Shown: positions 1-12,930, counted from the stretch's first letter. The stretch: 64,000 bases of DNA from Portulaca oleracea (GCA_029582165.1 CM055872.1:26266243-26330242), one strand, 5' to 3'. Made by a program: numbers and translations. The notes: generated by a model not told the origin, from the letters alone.

Positions 1-1190
1 GATGTGGTCGACATCAACTCTCCGTCAAATTGGTTATTTGGATTCTTCCTGCGGCACCGCATTCGTGTTCCAACTTGTCGGTAATCGACCACAACTCCTC
101 AACGCATTCTTCTTCGTTAAGCAATCAAGGACAACACGAGGCTTAACGCCGCGACCCTCCCATATTACCCGAGCAATGCGACCTCCAAAGCTCGGTATTA
201 ATGAGGGAATTGCAGGTCCCCGAACGTTACCACCAATCTTCCAGAATTTTCGCCGCCGCTTCTCTTCGATATCGCATCGACCTGCGTCACCAAGAGCGTA
301 ATCGCTTCCCGCCCACCCGCCGAATCGGGGCAAACTTCCCATTGAATCCTCATCTAAGATGAAACCCGATGGCCCGTAACGCCCAAGAGTCGAAATTAGC
401 GATGGAGGTCGGGATCATCGCATCTCGGCTCCCTGTCTCATCGTCCCGACCGATGTTGTAGAGCCGCTAGACTCATCCATGGCCGTTGAGATGGTCAACA
501 AAATCTCGCGTTGCTCGACTACCCGTGTCCTCTGGCCGCCCCACGCATCACCGCATCTGCATTTCACGACCAAGACGGGCGAGTTCGACGCAGTACATCA
601 AGGCCCGTGGGGTCCCGCACTCACCCCTCCAACCACTCACAAGTCGATTCGCCTGGCCCGTAAACCCTCGGCCCTTGCCCTTCCCTACCATTTTAGATCA
701 CCTGCAAAATGAAGACATACATAACATCCTAATCATTTAAGTCGCAAGAATATGCGCAAATGGGTTAACGTGTGTTGGTTAACTAAGTCGTGTCACGAGG
801 CAAGAGGATCATGTTATTGTCCAAGGAGAGTGTGTTGTTTAACTGTTAATCTATGGTTGAAAAAGACTTTCGTCAGCCGTACCGACTTCTCGTTTAATTG
901 TTTGGTTCCCAAAAAATAACGCACTGTCAGCAGTGAAATTGCGCGAGGTCTACAGTGCTCTGGGAGTTAGAAGCATATCAGATTCGATACAATGTAATGT
1001 TGAGTACCTAAGTTATTAAATGGATGTGACATAACTATTATGTCATCATTTGGAGTTATGAGTACATAAATTGACAATTAAGTTGGATTATGAATAAATT
1101 ACCCATACCAACTATATACGCCAACTTACTTACAAATAACAACCAAAATCATCCAAACTCAACATCCTTCTAACACAACTACATATAAAC
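1..1190. other. unassigned sequence, no gene recognised
   Basis: The first 700 bases are comparatively GC-rich, with short overlapping open frames on both strands (none above about 102 codons). None resembles a protein family I know. The part from 720 onward becomes AT-rich. It could be a decayed transposon or a distal intergenic region. Confidence 0.3.
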
Positions 1191-1760
1191 TATTCGGAAT
1201 ATACACTAACCCGTAAACTTAGCCCTACATCACAATTACGATTTTTTTCTAAGACAATTAATCACTAACATTAACACATGCTTAATCACTAAATAATATT
1301 AACGCATCAAATATTAACAAGGAATCAATATCACTGATATTAATCACTACTAATTGTCATATTAACACATGATTAACATTAATATTAATATTAACAATAT
1401 TAATTTTCATAACACAATATTAATAATAATAATAATACAATTAATCACTAATAATTATCAAATTAACACATAATTAACTATAATATTCATAATAACAATA
1501 TTAATAATTATCATATTTAATAATAACAATATTAACTTTAATAAATATAATATTTAATTTTTATTTATTATTTAACAATAATCTAATAACAATTATTAAC
1601 AATAATAATATTAATAACAATTATTATCAATAATAATATTAATAAAAATAACAATAACAATATTAATAAACATAACAATAACAATATTAATAAATATAAC
1701 AATAATAACAATTAATATTAATTTTATTAATATTAAAACAAAAAAACGAAAAACAAATTA
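1190..1760. repeat. AT-rich low-complexity tract (ATT/AATA-type)
   Basis: About 550 bases consist almost only of A and T with scattered C, built from degenerate AATATTAATAA and TTAACAA words. No open frame or element boundary was seen. Confidence 0.7.
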
Positions 1761-1764
1761 AAAA

Positions 1765-1905
1765 AATGCGGATTGCCGCCGCGATGATCGCCGAAGAAGT
1801 CGCCGTCGTTGCGGCATTCCAGATCCCGGCATGGCGCGCGTGCCGATCTAGGCGCCGCACCGGGCGGCGCTTGCCGCTGTTCGCGGCACTCATTCCGATT
1901 TTAAA
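1765..1905. other. short GC-rich island inside AT-rich DNA
   Basis: Roughly 140 bases rich in GCCG/CGGC words sit abruptly between very AT-rich flanks. Both strands are open for about 60 codons here, but this follows from the composition and no family is recognised. Confidence 0.4.
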
Positions 1906-2189
1906 ATTTTTTTTTCGTTTTTTCGGGCGAAATTTAAATTTACAAAATATAAAACCATAAATTCAAATTACAAATTCGAAACATACCTCAAATTCGTCGA
2001 TTAAATCCCGGTATGAGGGTGGTTTGTGGTGGTTGATGGTTGAGAGCGTTTTTTAGAGAGATAAACTAGAGAGATAGTGGAGAGTGAAGTTATGAGGTTC
2101 AAGGGCGTAGGTTGGAAATATTATGCGAAAGGTGGGCGACAATAGTAAAAAGGGGGGCGACGAAAAGCAAGCGGGTTAATCAATCTATG

Positions 2190-2420
2190 ATTGCTATAGG
2201 ATATGTTATGAGCAAGACTACTAAGGGTTATAAACATTGTATTATGTTATGAGCATTCAAGTTTCTTAAATAGAAAACATGAACCTTTATGGGTAATATT
2301 GTTAATTAATGGTTATGAACATTCATTTACTGGTTTATGAACATTCCTATATTGGTTTATGAGCATTGTAATTTAGGCTTATGAGCATTCATATACTGAT
2401 CTATGAGTATTGTAATAAAA
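2190..2420 (+). repeat. degenerate tandem repeat of a TTTATGAGCATTC-like word
   Basis: The word TATGAGCATT or TATGAACATTC recurs about eight times at spacings of roughly 25-35 bases, with diverged spacers. No gene was seen here. The flanks (1906-2189 and 2421-2661) hold nothing I can identify. Confidence 0.55.
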
Positions 2421-2661
2421 AAATGGGAGGGGGAGCCGGGTGCACGGAGCATTGTGTTCCCGGGCTCACAATCCAAGCGTTGCCCAATACCTAATTTAAT
2501 TATTTTAACTTAAATAATGATGTTAACTTTATACTTTTTCAATCAATAAAAACTACTGCTACTCATATTATATGAATATTTTTTTAGTTAAACATTGATA
2601 TATGAAAATGTTTGAAATATATCAATTAATATGGAATGACTGGAGTATCTAATAATTATTA

Positions 2662-3199
2662 GGGAAATTGGATTCTAATAATCTCTACTTTTGCAAATTG
2701 GATGACAATAATCCATACTTTCAATTTGTATTCTGGTGGTCCAAAAAAAATAAAAATTGTATTGTAGTGGTTCCAAATCCATCACCAAATTCTTTTTATT
2801 TTTTTCATGCCTACCCCATATTGTTTTTGTTTTTTTTTTCGTTCCTGCCTCCAGATAAATAATGAAGTGTAGTTGCTAAAACATTTTTTAAATTATTTTT
2901 TTGAGATTCCGTGCAATTAATATGATTTTTTAAAAAGAATAAAATTGAAAAAATCATAAAAAATAGAAAAAAATTCAAAAAAATTGGGAGAAGTGTTGTA
3001 AATTCATTAAAAATCGTGGTAAAGTGCTATACAAAGTTTTGAATCAAATGCAACACAAAATCTATGATATTTAGGGTATACTCTAGATTATGTCCCACTA
3101 CAATATAATTTTATTTTTTTTGGACAACCAGAATACAAATTAAAAGTAGGGATTATTGCCATCCAATTTGCAAAAATAGGGATTATTAGAATCCAATTT
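2662..3199. mobile_element. Mutator-type MITE, long terminal inverted repeats, right tip lost
   Basis: Inverted arms start GGGAAATTGGATTC and end GAATCCAATTT. Each arm contains the AATAATCC...ACTTT words in tandem plus a shared GGTCCAAAAAAAATAAA block, so the element can fold back on itself. It is the same family as the copy at 7447-7980. The expected last three bases (CCC) are missing because a TGTAACGACCC sequence begins directly at 3200. No protein is encoded. Confidence 0.75.
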
Positions 3200-3794
3200 T
3201 GTAACGACCCACCCTAAACCCGTTTTAATTAAGGCCGTAATCACGGTGATTAACTAAATTACGTGGTTAAAATTTTTCTTTCTTTTACGTTAATATGGTT
3301 ACTACTGTTATTATTATTATTTATTTTTATGCGCGACAGGTCTCGAGCAAGGCGATGGTTAAAGGGGTTGATTTTATGTTATCTCGAATTTAAAGTTATA
3401 ATTACTATTACGAGTTTATGAATACTTTTATGATAAGTTATATAATTTATTTTACCGTTCTCAATTTCACGCCAGAATCAAGAAGGTTATATTAATTTTA
3501 ATTTCCGTTTCAATTACGATTTATGCATCCAACCTTCCTAAGTTCATTTTATCGCCCAAATTTATTTTATTAATGTGTCCTACAAATTTATTTTATGTGG
3601 TGTAATACTAGTTAATTTTACCCAATTTATTTCCCAAGTAATTTTATTTAATCATACACTAAATTATTTTACCAAGTTTATGTTCACTAATTTTATTTTA
3701 GTCGATACCAATTATTTTACCTAGCTAGTTTATATTACTAATTGTGTAAATTAATTTCCAATCTAGAAAGTTAATTATTTAAGGGGAGTATTCT

Positions 3795-3852
<58 letters not shown>

Positions 3853-4400
3853 TAGGGGTATTCTTCCTTTTCATTTTCAAATTTTTATCACAATACCATC
3901 ACACTCTTCACTCCTCTCCTTCCCCCTCCTCTCTGCCCAGCCGTGCCCCCTCTGTTTTCCGGTCAATCTCCGGCGGCCGGCGACCAATCCGGCGACCTCC
4001 AGCCGGCCGAGCACCACCTCCATCCCTCCTCTTGTTTTTCTCCTTCAATTTCTTCTCCAAGTGGTATAATCTCATACCCTAACTTTATTCTTTATGTTTC
4101 AAATATGATTTTCACTTATAAATGGTGTTATTCATGAAGTATTTCATCTCTTTTATGATTTCTAAGCATGAGTTTAAGTTGTGGTTAAATTGGGTTAATT
4201 AGGGTTTGAATTAGAGTTTGATGCATGTGAAGATTGAGGTGTTTCGTGCTTGTTTCTTGATAGGTAATGAAATAGCTTGCTTGCACGAGGTTCTTGATGA
4301 AGAAATTTGGGTTTTAGGGACTGTTTTGGAGAGATTGCTATGCTAATCAAGTTTTTTGCTCTTGGGTGATATGAGTTTAGTGTAAATTTAATGAATAAGG
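3200..4400 (+). repeat. LTR-like stretch with (AT)n microsatellite
   Basis: The stretch begins TGTAACGACCC, a common opening of plant gypsy LTRs, exactly where the preceding MITE is cut. It contains an (AT)n run at about 3797-3848 and then a CT-rich and CCGGCGACC-rich segment like the transcribed part of an LTR. I could not find the right end or a target duplication, so part of it may instead be the promoter region of the downstream NAXD gene. Confidence 0.3.
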
Positions 4401-4410
4401 GCTAATTCAA

Positions 4411-7400
4411 GTGTTAAAAGGGAGAAAAACAACGAGGAGGAAGGTATACACAACTATCTATAGAGTTTCCGCTCTTGCGCTCTGTCTTTTTGTGCCGTCC
4501 GGCAGTAGCTGTAATCGCAGGTATTCTTCTGTAATTCATTTGGGTTTAAGGGCTAGACTTCGATGTTTTGCCTCAATTTGTGTCAAATTAGCTGGAATTT
4601 CGTCCGAGTTTAATTGGAATGATTGGGTTGAATGCTTTGTTATTGGAGATTATGCTTGAATTATGTTCAATTTTAGGTGGTTACTTACTACTACAAATTT
4701 CTTCGACTTTGTCAATTGACCCTCGTAGGGTTTAGTTCTACTTTGGATATGTGCGACTGTGCAATTTGAATTACTTGAAAATGAAAATGATTAAGAACAT
4801 GGGTGAGTGGTCACAATGATTAATATTGGGCTTCTGGAGAATCGACGAATGTTGACCGGTGTTCCTTCGAATGTAGCCACTTCTTTTGAATGGGGATGAA
4901 AGGATGGAAAAGATCAATTTGTCCATTTTGTTCAAGGATAGGAAAGATCAATTTGTTTCATTTTTTAAGGATGCTGGACTGATTTTGAACAGGGAAGTTT
5001 GCTGGTTGATGCTAATAGGACATTTGGATGAGTGCTTGGTTTTCCTGCTTGGATGTGACAAAAAATTTCCTGTGGGCATCATCAGCTGTTTTTAGAAGGC
5101 AGCAGTTCTTGATAAGAGCTTTGGGAGGTGTCCCTGACCAAACTACTGCTGTGAAAATGAATGCTCCTGAAGCTGATGCAATGGACATTATCAGAAAGAT
5201 CACCCCCACTCTTGACTTGTCAAGACATAAAGGACAAGCTGGTGAGCTAACATCATGCTCTCTTTTTTTGTTGTTGTATGATTGTTTGTTTCAATGGACT
5301 GGTCAACTGGGTGCGTTTAATTGAATGCATACTGTTGGCGGAATGAGGAAAAAGTAGAATAGTTACAAAGCTATTCCCCTGCCTTTGAATAAATATTCAA
5401 AACTTACTGTTATTAAACGCCAGAGGAGCTATTTTGAGTTCACTTGCTGAAAACTAGAAAATTTCTCTGTGCTACTGAAAATTGGTTGTTACCTATGCTG
5501 CTTGCTTACTTGTTTCCTACTGGAGAATAATATTGTCCACTATCTTCTGCCTTTGAATACTGAGCAAAGTAGATTTTACCATGCCCCCAAACAGTGAGAA
5601 AAAGCTCTATTTTTAATTAGCATCATCACGATAGCAGTAGACCATGTGAATTATAGAGGGAGATGGTCAACTTGGGAATGAAGCTTTACTCTGGAATGGT
5701 TAGCCTTTGCGTTCTGAACTTCTGATGTTTGCTCTAGTTGAATTCGTAACTAAGCAGCAAAGCTCTTCAGGGGTTATTGTGATGGGTTTTTTTTGAATGG
5801 TCTGTAGTATTTTAGGCTGGAATCCATTTTAATATCTATATCTCTGGTATATCTGTCATGGTATGCTTAGGAATTCTGACTTAGTTGCAGTGTTTCTTTA
5901 TCAGGGAAGATAGCGGTGATTGGGGGTTGTCGGGAGTACACTGGTGCACCTTACTTTGCAGCAATCTCAGCCTTGAAAATTGTTAGTCCAGCTTCCTCCT
6001 TCAATAATGTTACATAATTGCTACATGTTCTATTTCATCTGAGCTTGGACAGTTTATGCATTATGATATCCCTTCATCACAGGGGGCAGATCTTTCTCAT
6101 GTGTTTTGCACAAAAGATGCAGCACCCATCATAAAAAGCTACAGTCCTGAGTTGATTGTCCATCCGCTCTTGGAAGAATCATACAGCGTGAGGTTAAAGT
6201 TTGAGAATCATTGGTTAATCTTTCTTGCATTCGCATCCTCATCTTAGGAAGTTCCTTAGGTAGTGGAGTTTCTTTTCCAGGAATGAGGACAAAAGATCTA
6301 CAGCTAACAGGGTTCTCGATGAAGTTAACAAATGGATGGAAAGATTTGATTGCCTTGTTGTCGGTCCAGGCTTGGGAAGAGATCCGTTTCTTCTGGTATG
6401 TTCCCTCAACTTTGTAGGGTTTCACCTTTTCACTTTGGTTTCACTTCTCTATTTCTTATAAACCAGACAAGCATTACAATTATTGACAGAAATTCATGTT
6501 GATATATCATTTTTTTTGTACATTGAACTCTTAAGAGTATGAATTCATGCTTCAATAGTTTGTCATGCTGTGTGGCTGTGATTTGGGTAATTTTACTGAT
6601 TGTGCTGAGTTAAACAACTTATTTGGCTTTAACATGAAAATGCTTGTATATCAAAGTTGTGGGAGCATCATGTTACCATACCACAATGTCTACCCGGCTC
6701 TCTGTGGCATGTACATATGGTTTAAAATGTTGTTGTGAGCGACTGCTGAAAATTAGAATTCTACATATCAACCCTTAAAGTTCGCTACATTGTTACAGTG
6801 GGCATTCATAAAAACTAAGCAGTACTTGCAAGATTCAAGGAAACTCAAAATTGGATAATTTTCAATAAAAGAAAAGAAAAAGAATCTACTTCTGGCAATT
6901 GCTCTTACAGAAGAGGCAGGTGTTAGCTTTTGTCCTTAGTTGGGATGTATCAATTGTTTGAGAACTATTTTGAACTTCTCAAATTCAAAACTGTTACAAT
7001 GAACCTCTTCTTTTTTCGTTTTTTATAAAAAAACGTGGTAAAGGAGTTTTATTGAAGAGTTTCTGCATACAACTGCTTCAACAGAACTATAAATGCTGGC
7101 TTTTTTTGCAATAGAACTGTCAGCCGGGAAACCTTTTGGTGGGTTGTTACTCCAAGATTCTTTGAGAGTGCTACTATAAATGCGATACATTTGAATAAAG
7201 ATGGTTAAATGTCTAGTTTGTTTGTTTGTTAGTTTTTTTTCCTTGGATCTGTGAAGGTTGTATCTGTCTATCAGGGTTTTGCCTCATGTCAATCAATTTT
7301 TGTCTGAGGCACCATCTTGTCTTTTATATGCAGGACTGTGTTAGTGAAATTATGAAGAATGCACGTCAACTTAATATCCCACTTATTATAGATGGGGTAT

Positions 7401-10400
7401 GGTTCTAAATTTTGGTCTAGTTATGGTAGTTATTTATTTATTTATTGGGATATTGGATTCTAATAATCCCTACTATCACAAATTGTATGGCAATAATCCC
7501 TACTATCATTATGGATTCTGGTGGTCCAAAAAAAAATAAAATTGTATTGTAGTGGGACAAAGTCGAGTGTATACGCTAAATATCATAGATTTTGTGTTGT
7601 ATTTGATTCAAAACTTTGTATAACACTTTACCACGATTTTTAATGAATTTACAGCATTTCTCCCAATTTCTTTCAATTTTTTTTCAATTTTTTATGATTT
7701 TTTCAATTTTATTCCTTTTAAAAAATCATAACTCGGAATCTCAAAAAAATAATTTAAAAAATGTTTTAGTAACTACACTTCGTTACCTATCTAGGGGTAG
7801 GAACCAAAAAAACAAAAACAATATGGGGTAGGCATGGAAAAAATAAAAAGAATGTGGTGATGGATTTGGTACCACTACAATACAATTTTATTTTTTTTTG
7901 GACCACCAGAATCCAAAATGATAGTAGGGATTATTGTCATACAATTTGTGATAGTAGGGATTATTAGAATCCAATTTCCCTTATTTATTTATAGGAAATT
8001 GGATTTAAATAATCTGAACTTTGGGTTATAGTAGACTAAATAATATAAACTTTAGATTTGATTCTAAATAATTTGAACTTTGGCCCCCTTGGATTCTAGT
8101 AGCACGCCACCGAGTTAAGTGAATAATAACTCGGTGGCGGGCTGACGTGGCGGAGGAGGAGGGTGAGTTGACTTGTCCAGTCAGCTTTGACTTGACACAT
8201 TATCATCCCCATCTCTATTCTCTCTCTTCTAACTCTTTTCTCTCTCCTCCCTCTCCTCTCCTTCCTAATTGCCATGGCCACGACTGCTTCTCCCTCTCCT
8301 CTCTCTAATCCAACCCACTCCCTCTTTCACTCCCCTCTTTCTCATTCCTTGCTGAATTTCATCCTTTTCTCTCTCTAACCAAGGAACAGGGTAGAGAGAA
8401 ATCAAATCACAACAGAAATGGGGGTAACCAAAGACCAAGGCGAGTCTTCACTCACCTCTAAGCTCACATTCCTCCACATTGTACAACTCACTTCGCATGG
8501 GATTTCTTAGAAATATTGAATTATTGAGAAGAAACTCAGAAAATTTTTTACAAGGCAAGTTTTTTTATGGAGGTCTTACTTCCCAAAAGGGCTTCTAATT
8601 TTTAATCCATTACATTTACAGAGGTAAAACCCTAATTCTTAATTGCAATTATGCAATTACAATGTCCACGTGGTTCGTAGGTAATGAGGAATTCACAATT
8701 GGAGATTTTGCACGTCTTAAGCAATACAATTAGTCAACCTTTTTTTGTGTATTAAGCTGACGAAATTTAGCAGGGAATGAGAAAGAGGGGAGTGAAAGAG
8801 GGAAGGGGTTGGATTAGAGAGAGAAAGGGAGAGAGGAGAGGGAGAAGCATCCATGGCCATGGTAATTAGGAAGGAGAGGAGAGGGAAGAGAGAGAAAAGA
8901 GTTGGAAGAGAGAGAATAGAGATGGGGATGATGTTTCAAGTCAAAGCTGACTGGACAAGTCAACTCACCTTCCTGCGCCGCCACGTTAGCGTGCAACCGA
9001 GTTATTATTCACTTAACTCGGTGGTGTGCTACTAAAATCCAAGGGAGCCAAAGTTCACATTATTTAGAACCAAATCTAAAGTTCAGATTATTTAGTTTAC
9101 TATGGTCCAAAGTTCAGATTATTTAAATCCAATTTCCTTTTTATTTATTTATTTATTTATTTATTATTGTTTTCATGTTCTCTATTATTGTCTCTAATAT
9201 AGTAGTCTGATTCCATTTGACAGGATGGATTGTTTCTGGTTACCAACAATGTTGACCTTGTTAGCGGGTATCCTCTAGCTGTGCTTACTCCAAATGTTAA
9301 TGAGTACAAACGTCTTGTGCAAAGAGTCCTCAGTTGTGAAGTAAATGACCAAGAAGCTTCAGCTCAGTTACTAACTCTTGTGAAGGGGTAAGTCAATCGA
9401 GATACTTGCAGCTCTGGGATTTGGCTGTTCTTAGACAGCTTTTGTGCTCTATTTCTTGTTCTGACACTGCTGGGGCACCCCAAGGAGAGGGGGCCCCACC
9501 ACTGATGGAGTTTTTCTGTGGGCTAATGGATTTTTCACTTTAATATTTCCTTGTAAAGTGCTTGATGTCATTTTATCTGCAGCAGATGTGTATGTTTTTC
9601 TTTGGCAGACTGGTGTTAGTGAAATGTTTTAGGTTGGCCCATTAGTTGTACATAACCAAATCTATTATTTTCCATTTTATCGAATGTCTCCAAATAAACT
9701 TCCATTCTTTTTTTTCTTTTAGCTTCTACTTTTTTGGTGAGAGTTGTTTTTTTTTCCTTTGTGTGTGTGTGTGGGGGTGGGGGGGGGGGGGGGGGTTAGT
9801 TATCGTGTATTTGGTCAACCCTTTTGCGTACCCATAAAAATTATTGTTTGGACAAGTTTTTTTTGCTTTGTGATGGTAGTGGACTAAAGCAAAATGTGTC
9901 ACTATGCTGTAACTCTACTTTAATTTTGGAGTAGGAGACAATTTTTGCTGTCTAATTATATGTCCAATAGAAACAACTATCTTCCATTTACGGATAAATA
10001 GGTGTATTGGAACCTGACCGTGCATTCTACTTTGAACTCCATGGTATTGGTTTTATATTATGCATTTGCCCTAAATCTTCTGATTGATTTTGCTAATTTT
10101 TCCTTGGTGTGACATCTGGACTCTTGGTTTATGAGCTCTAGTTTTGGTTTAAAATTCACTTGCTTATCACCTGATGAATGGATCTAAATTCCTAGGATTG
10201 GTGGAGTTACTATTCTGAGGAAGGGAAAGTCTGATCTTATCAGTGATGGGGATGCAGGTGATGAATAATCTTAGCTGCCTCACTTTCAACTTCTGTCTTC
10301 ATTGATGATGGACCAGCACGATTCTTATAGCCATAGGTGTCAGTTTGACTTGCAAACTGTATGTTGGGGTTTTAGACTTCTTTCTAATTGACAGTGCTTG

Positions 10401-10478
10401 TAATGACACAGTCTGCTCCGTCAGCAGTTTCGGTTCTCCAAGACGGTGTGGTGGCCAGGGTGACATACTGTCTGGAAG
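4411..10478 (+). CDS. NAXD: ATP-dependent NAD(P)H-hydrate dehydratase (NAXD type), 3' end not found
   Basis: The enzyme dehydrates damaged NADHX/NADPHX back to NAD(P)H using ATP. It belongs to the YjeF-C/ribokinase-like fold. Coding exons read by eye: 5028-5241, 5905-5981, 6083-6192, 6281-6395, 7334-7396, 9224-9387, 10196-10257 and 10412-10478. Phases agree across every junction and give about 290 codons. Visible motifs are [60 protein letters not shown] and the nucleotide-binding loop [10 protein letters not shown]. The start is uncertain: ATG 5028 opens the frame before [17 protein letters not shown], while a probable 5' exon ends at a CAG/GTATTC donor near 4519 and could be untranslated or coding (ATG 4411). 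Plant relatives are about 360-370 aa, so roughly the last 70 residues (after GDILSG) are missing. The last visible exon ends AG/GCAAGT, a GC-type donor, and no continuing exon was recognised before the next gene. The gene may be truncated or may have a giant last intron. Confidence 0.85.
7447..7980. mobile_element. Mutator-type MITE in NAXD intron, TSD TTATTTATT
   Basis: The 534 bp element has long inverted arms, from GGGATATTGGATTC to GAATCCAATTTCCC. It is flanked by perfect 9 bp direct repeats TTATTTATT at 7438-7446 and 7981-7989. Nine-base duplications are the hallmark of the Mutator superfamily. The arms carry tandem AATAATCCCTACTATCA words. No transposase is present. It lies in the intron between NAXD exons 5 and 6. 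Confidence 0.88.
7993..9139. mobile_element. Mutator-type foldback element abutting the previous MITE
   Basis: Inverted arms start AGGAAATTGGATTTAAA and end with the complement. They contain three tandem AATAATnTGAACTTTG words and then CACCGAGTTAAGTGAATAATA, which is shared with the other arm. A 9 bp TTTATTTAT lies on both sides. The element shares the ACGCCACCGAGTTA block with the larger copy at 18874-20223, so they are related families. Purine-rich GGAGAGGGAAGAG stretches lie inside the arms. Short open frames within it are repeat-derived. Confidence 0.82.
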
Positions 10479-11239
10479 GCAAGTTACAAAATAGTATTGT
10501 TTTGTTATTTGTGAATGCCATTATGTGCACGTCTTAAAGATCCAGCAACAAAGAATAGGTTGTGACTGGTGATAAAAGATGACATTGTGGAATTATTGGT
10601 TACCTTTTGTAGTGACCAGTCAACTGATTTCCTGAATTTTGTGAACTATTCTTTTCTTAACTAGATCTCCTGCTTATTTTGTTTTACTTTCCTAACATTA
10701 GGAAGTGATAATATTTATATTCTGATTTTAAAATTTTAATAATGTTTGATAGAATGGTTTTTGTGTCATCTAGATTCTCTCAAATAAAGCTGGGAGTTTA
10801 GAATATGAAACATTTGCATACTTGTGAGTTCTCAGATCAAATTGCCACCGAGGCAAAAATGCAAGAGATGTCACCGAGATTTTTTTGGTTAATTCTCTGC
10901 CCTTGAACTTTGACAAAAAAATGCCATTTTTGTACACTCTAACTCATATTTACCATACACAAGCCAAATTTTCTACATCAGTTAGTGACCAAGTGAAATA
11001 GGATACTTTAATCTGACCCATAAAACTTACTAGTGATTAATATCTAGGATAGGGGTCTAAAGGGGGTTAAATTTAATCGATCTAAAAGAAAGTGGAATAG
11101 GATTCTAAAGTTTCAATGGGTTATATTTAGTCCAAATAGATTAAATTTTTCAAAAACAATTAAAAATTAAATTGTGTACATTTTTTTCTAGTCCTCGTTA
11201 GTAGGGAGTTCACTTTCTGCGAAAATATTTTGTGGGGAT
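10479..11239. other. sequence after the last visible NAXD exon, nothing recognised
   Basis: This is AT-rich intron-like sequence following a GC donor. I looked for the C-terminal NAXD segment (SVAVFLSW-like and AGSALLRKA-like) and did not find it here or further on before 37 kb. Confidence 0.4.
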
Positions 11240-12041
11240 TAAGCATAAATCTTTTTTGGAAATTAGGTGAAAGTCACCCTGAAATATTTCATAAACATTT
11301 TTTTTCTTTTGGCAAACTAGGCTGTGAAACTCGAGACAAAAACAGGCTAGCGACGGCCCTCACTAAAAAACAAGGACAAGTAAAAAGAAAATACAAACAC
11401 AATACACACAAGAACCGAGTAATTACTCCTACTTTCGCCCTTTTAGGATCTTTTTGGCCATTGATTGAGCATTAGCCATGTCTTGTTATTGAACTTTTTG
11501 AACACGACAACTCGTGAAAGATTACATTTGCCAATGCACCTAATGGACTTATATAGCTTCGAAAGCTCTACGGGGATCCTGAAGAAATTGCACAGCTTGT
11601 AGAGAATCCGTGCAAACTACCAAATTATCAGATTCAGTTCGATGCGCTTATGAGAGGGTACGAGAAATCACTTCCAATTCTTCTTGAATCGTCAAGCCCG
11701 CCCGAAAACCCTGACCTCCTTTAGGTTATTGATTTGTTGATCAAGGTCAATCTCACCCAATACACGAGGAACACTTGCTTTACCATCACTTCGATTCCAA
11801 GTCGTGTCCGTAAAATATATAAATTGTGGCCCCATAGGAATCTTGTTAGTCCATTCATAACAAACAGATACTGATTGAGTTTGGTCCCGACTGCGAGCTC
11901 TTTGTGTAGCAAGTGTCGACCACTAATTCCCTTCAATCAAAGTTTGATGAAGGAAAAAGATTTTACCTATCCCAAATGACGGTTAATACATTAAAAATAG
12001 CCGCATTGTGAACATTCCAAATAGCATAAGATGCTTGTTCC
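11240..12041 (-). pseudogene. LINE remnant, RNase H-like 3' part
   Basis: On the minus strand, broken frames resemble the C-terminal RNase H domain of plant LINE ORF2: IPMGPQFIYFTDTTWN, followed by SDGKASV, LGEIDLDQQINNLK and SRVVVFKKFNNKTW. Several stops and frameshifts make it non-functional. A T-rich run near 11297-11304 (poly-A on the minus strand) would fit a LINE 3' end. The upstream half continues at 24034-24330 on the far side of the copia element. Confidence 0.6.
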
Positions 12042-12829
12042 TGTTAGGTTTTAGGTTATCTATTTCCTAAACAGATACAGATTGATTGGCGGAATATTCA
12101 TAACAATTATAAACAATTAATCACAACAATTGCAGAGGCTTTATTAAGTATACCTGATCGCTAATTCCGACTGAAGAAGAGGTTGACCTTCGAGATTCCA
12201 ATGCCGAAATCCTCCACTGAAAAGTCCACGCATCACTCCGGGAACCCGATTGCTAGATCGACCCGATCAAGATGAATCTCAATCAAAGATGTATGTATTT
12301 GGTATATGAGAATGTTTCGGGAAACAGAGAATGTTTCCGGAAACTAGAACTGCAAACTAAAAGAGAGAGGAACTCAGGAAATCACCTTGGTATCTTTCTA
12401 AGAGTCTTAAGCAGTTGGTGTGGAATAATCTCTCACAGAGACCCCTTTATATAGTGTTTAGATAACCTAGGGAGAGGGCACAAAACCCTAAAGGGTCGAC
12501 TTAACGCAACAGCGCACTTCTCAGGCCCAACACGGATCGTGTTGGTCTCCAGAAAGCCCATTAACTCGGCCCATGGACACCACGGACCGTGTTGGGCTGA
12601 TTTCTCACATAAATCAGTTCCCAACATTTCTAAACATAATACAATATTACTTAGGTTACATACATTGTTCCAAGGCACTGACTTGTGTGACCCAATAGGA
12701 CCAAATAATAAAGTTGTAATTAAACACATTTAATTACTAATTATAGAGGTGTCTAGCAAAACATATAATTGTTATATTACTTTGGTTTAATCTCTGTGTA
12801 TATCGAACATTGTTGGGACATTCCCAACA
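12042..12829 (-). repeat. 3' LTR of the copia element
   Basis: The 788 bp repeat runs TGTTAGG...CCCAACA on the + strand and is nearly identical to 23215-24033. The main length difference is about 34 bp near the AACACGG palindromes, which the other LTR has and this one lacks. The roughly 98-codon open frames inside are present in both LTRs but look like chance frames. Confidence 0.92.
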
Positions 12830-12930
12830 ATCTCCCACTTGTCCCACAAGTGTTCGATTCCTTGAATTCCCTTGTCACTTACTGTCTCATGTTCGGATAA
12901 TGTAAGCTGAAGTCTTCCTTATGTAAGACC

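Noticed and set aside
1..712. Possible host exon(s) in the GC-richer start
   Set aside because: Both strands have short open frames but no conserved motif or splice-supported chain could be found.
12433..12733. About 98-codon frame repeated at 23691-23933
   Set aside because: It is in the LTRs of the copia element; the repetition comes from the LTRs and the second copy is altered by an indel.
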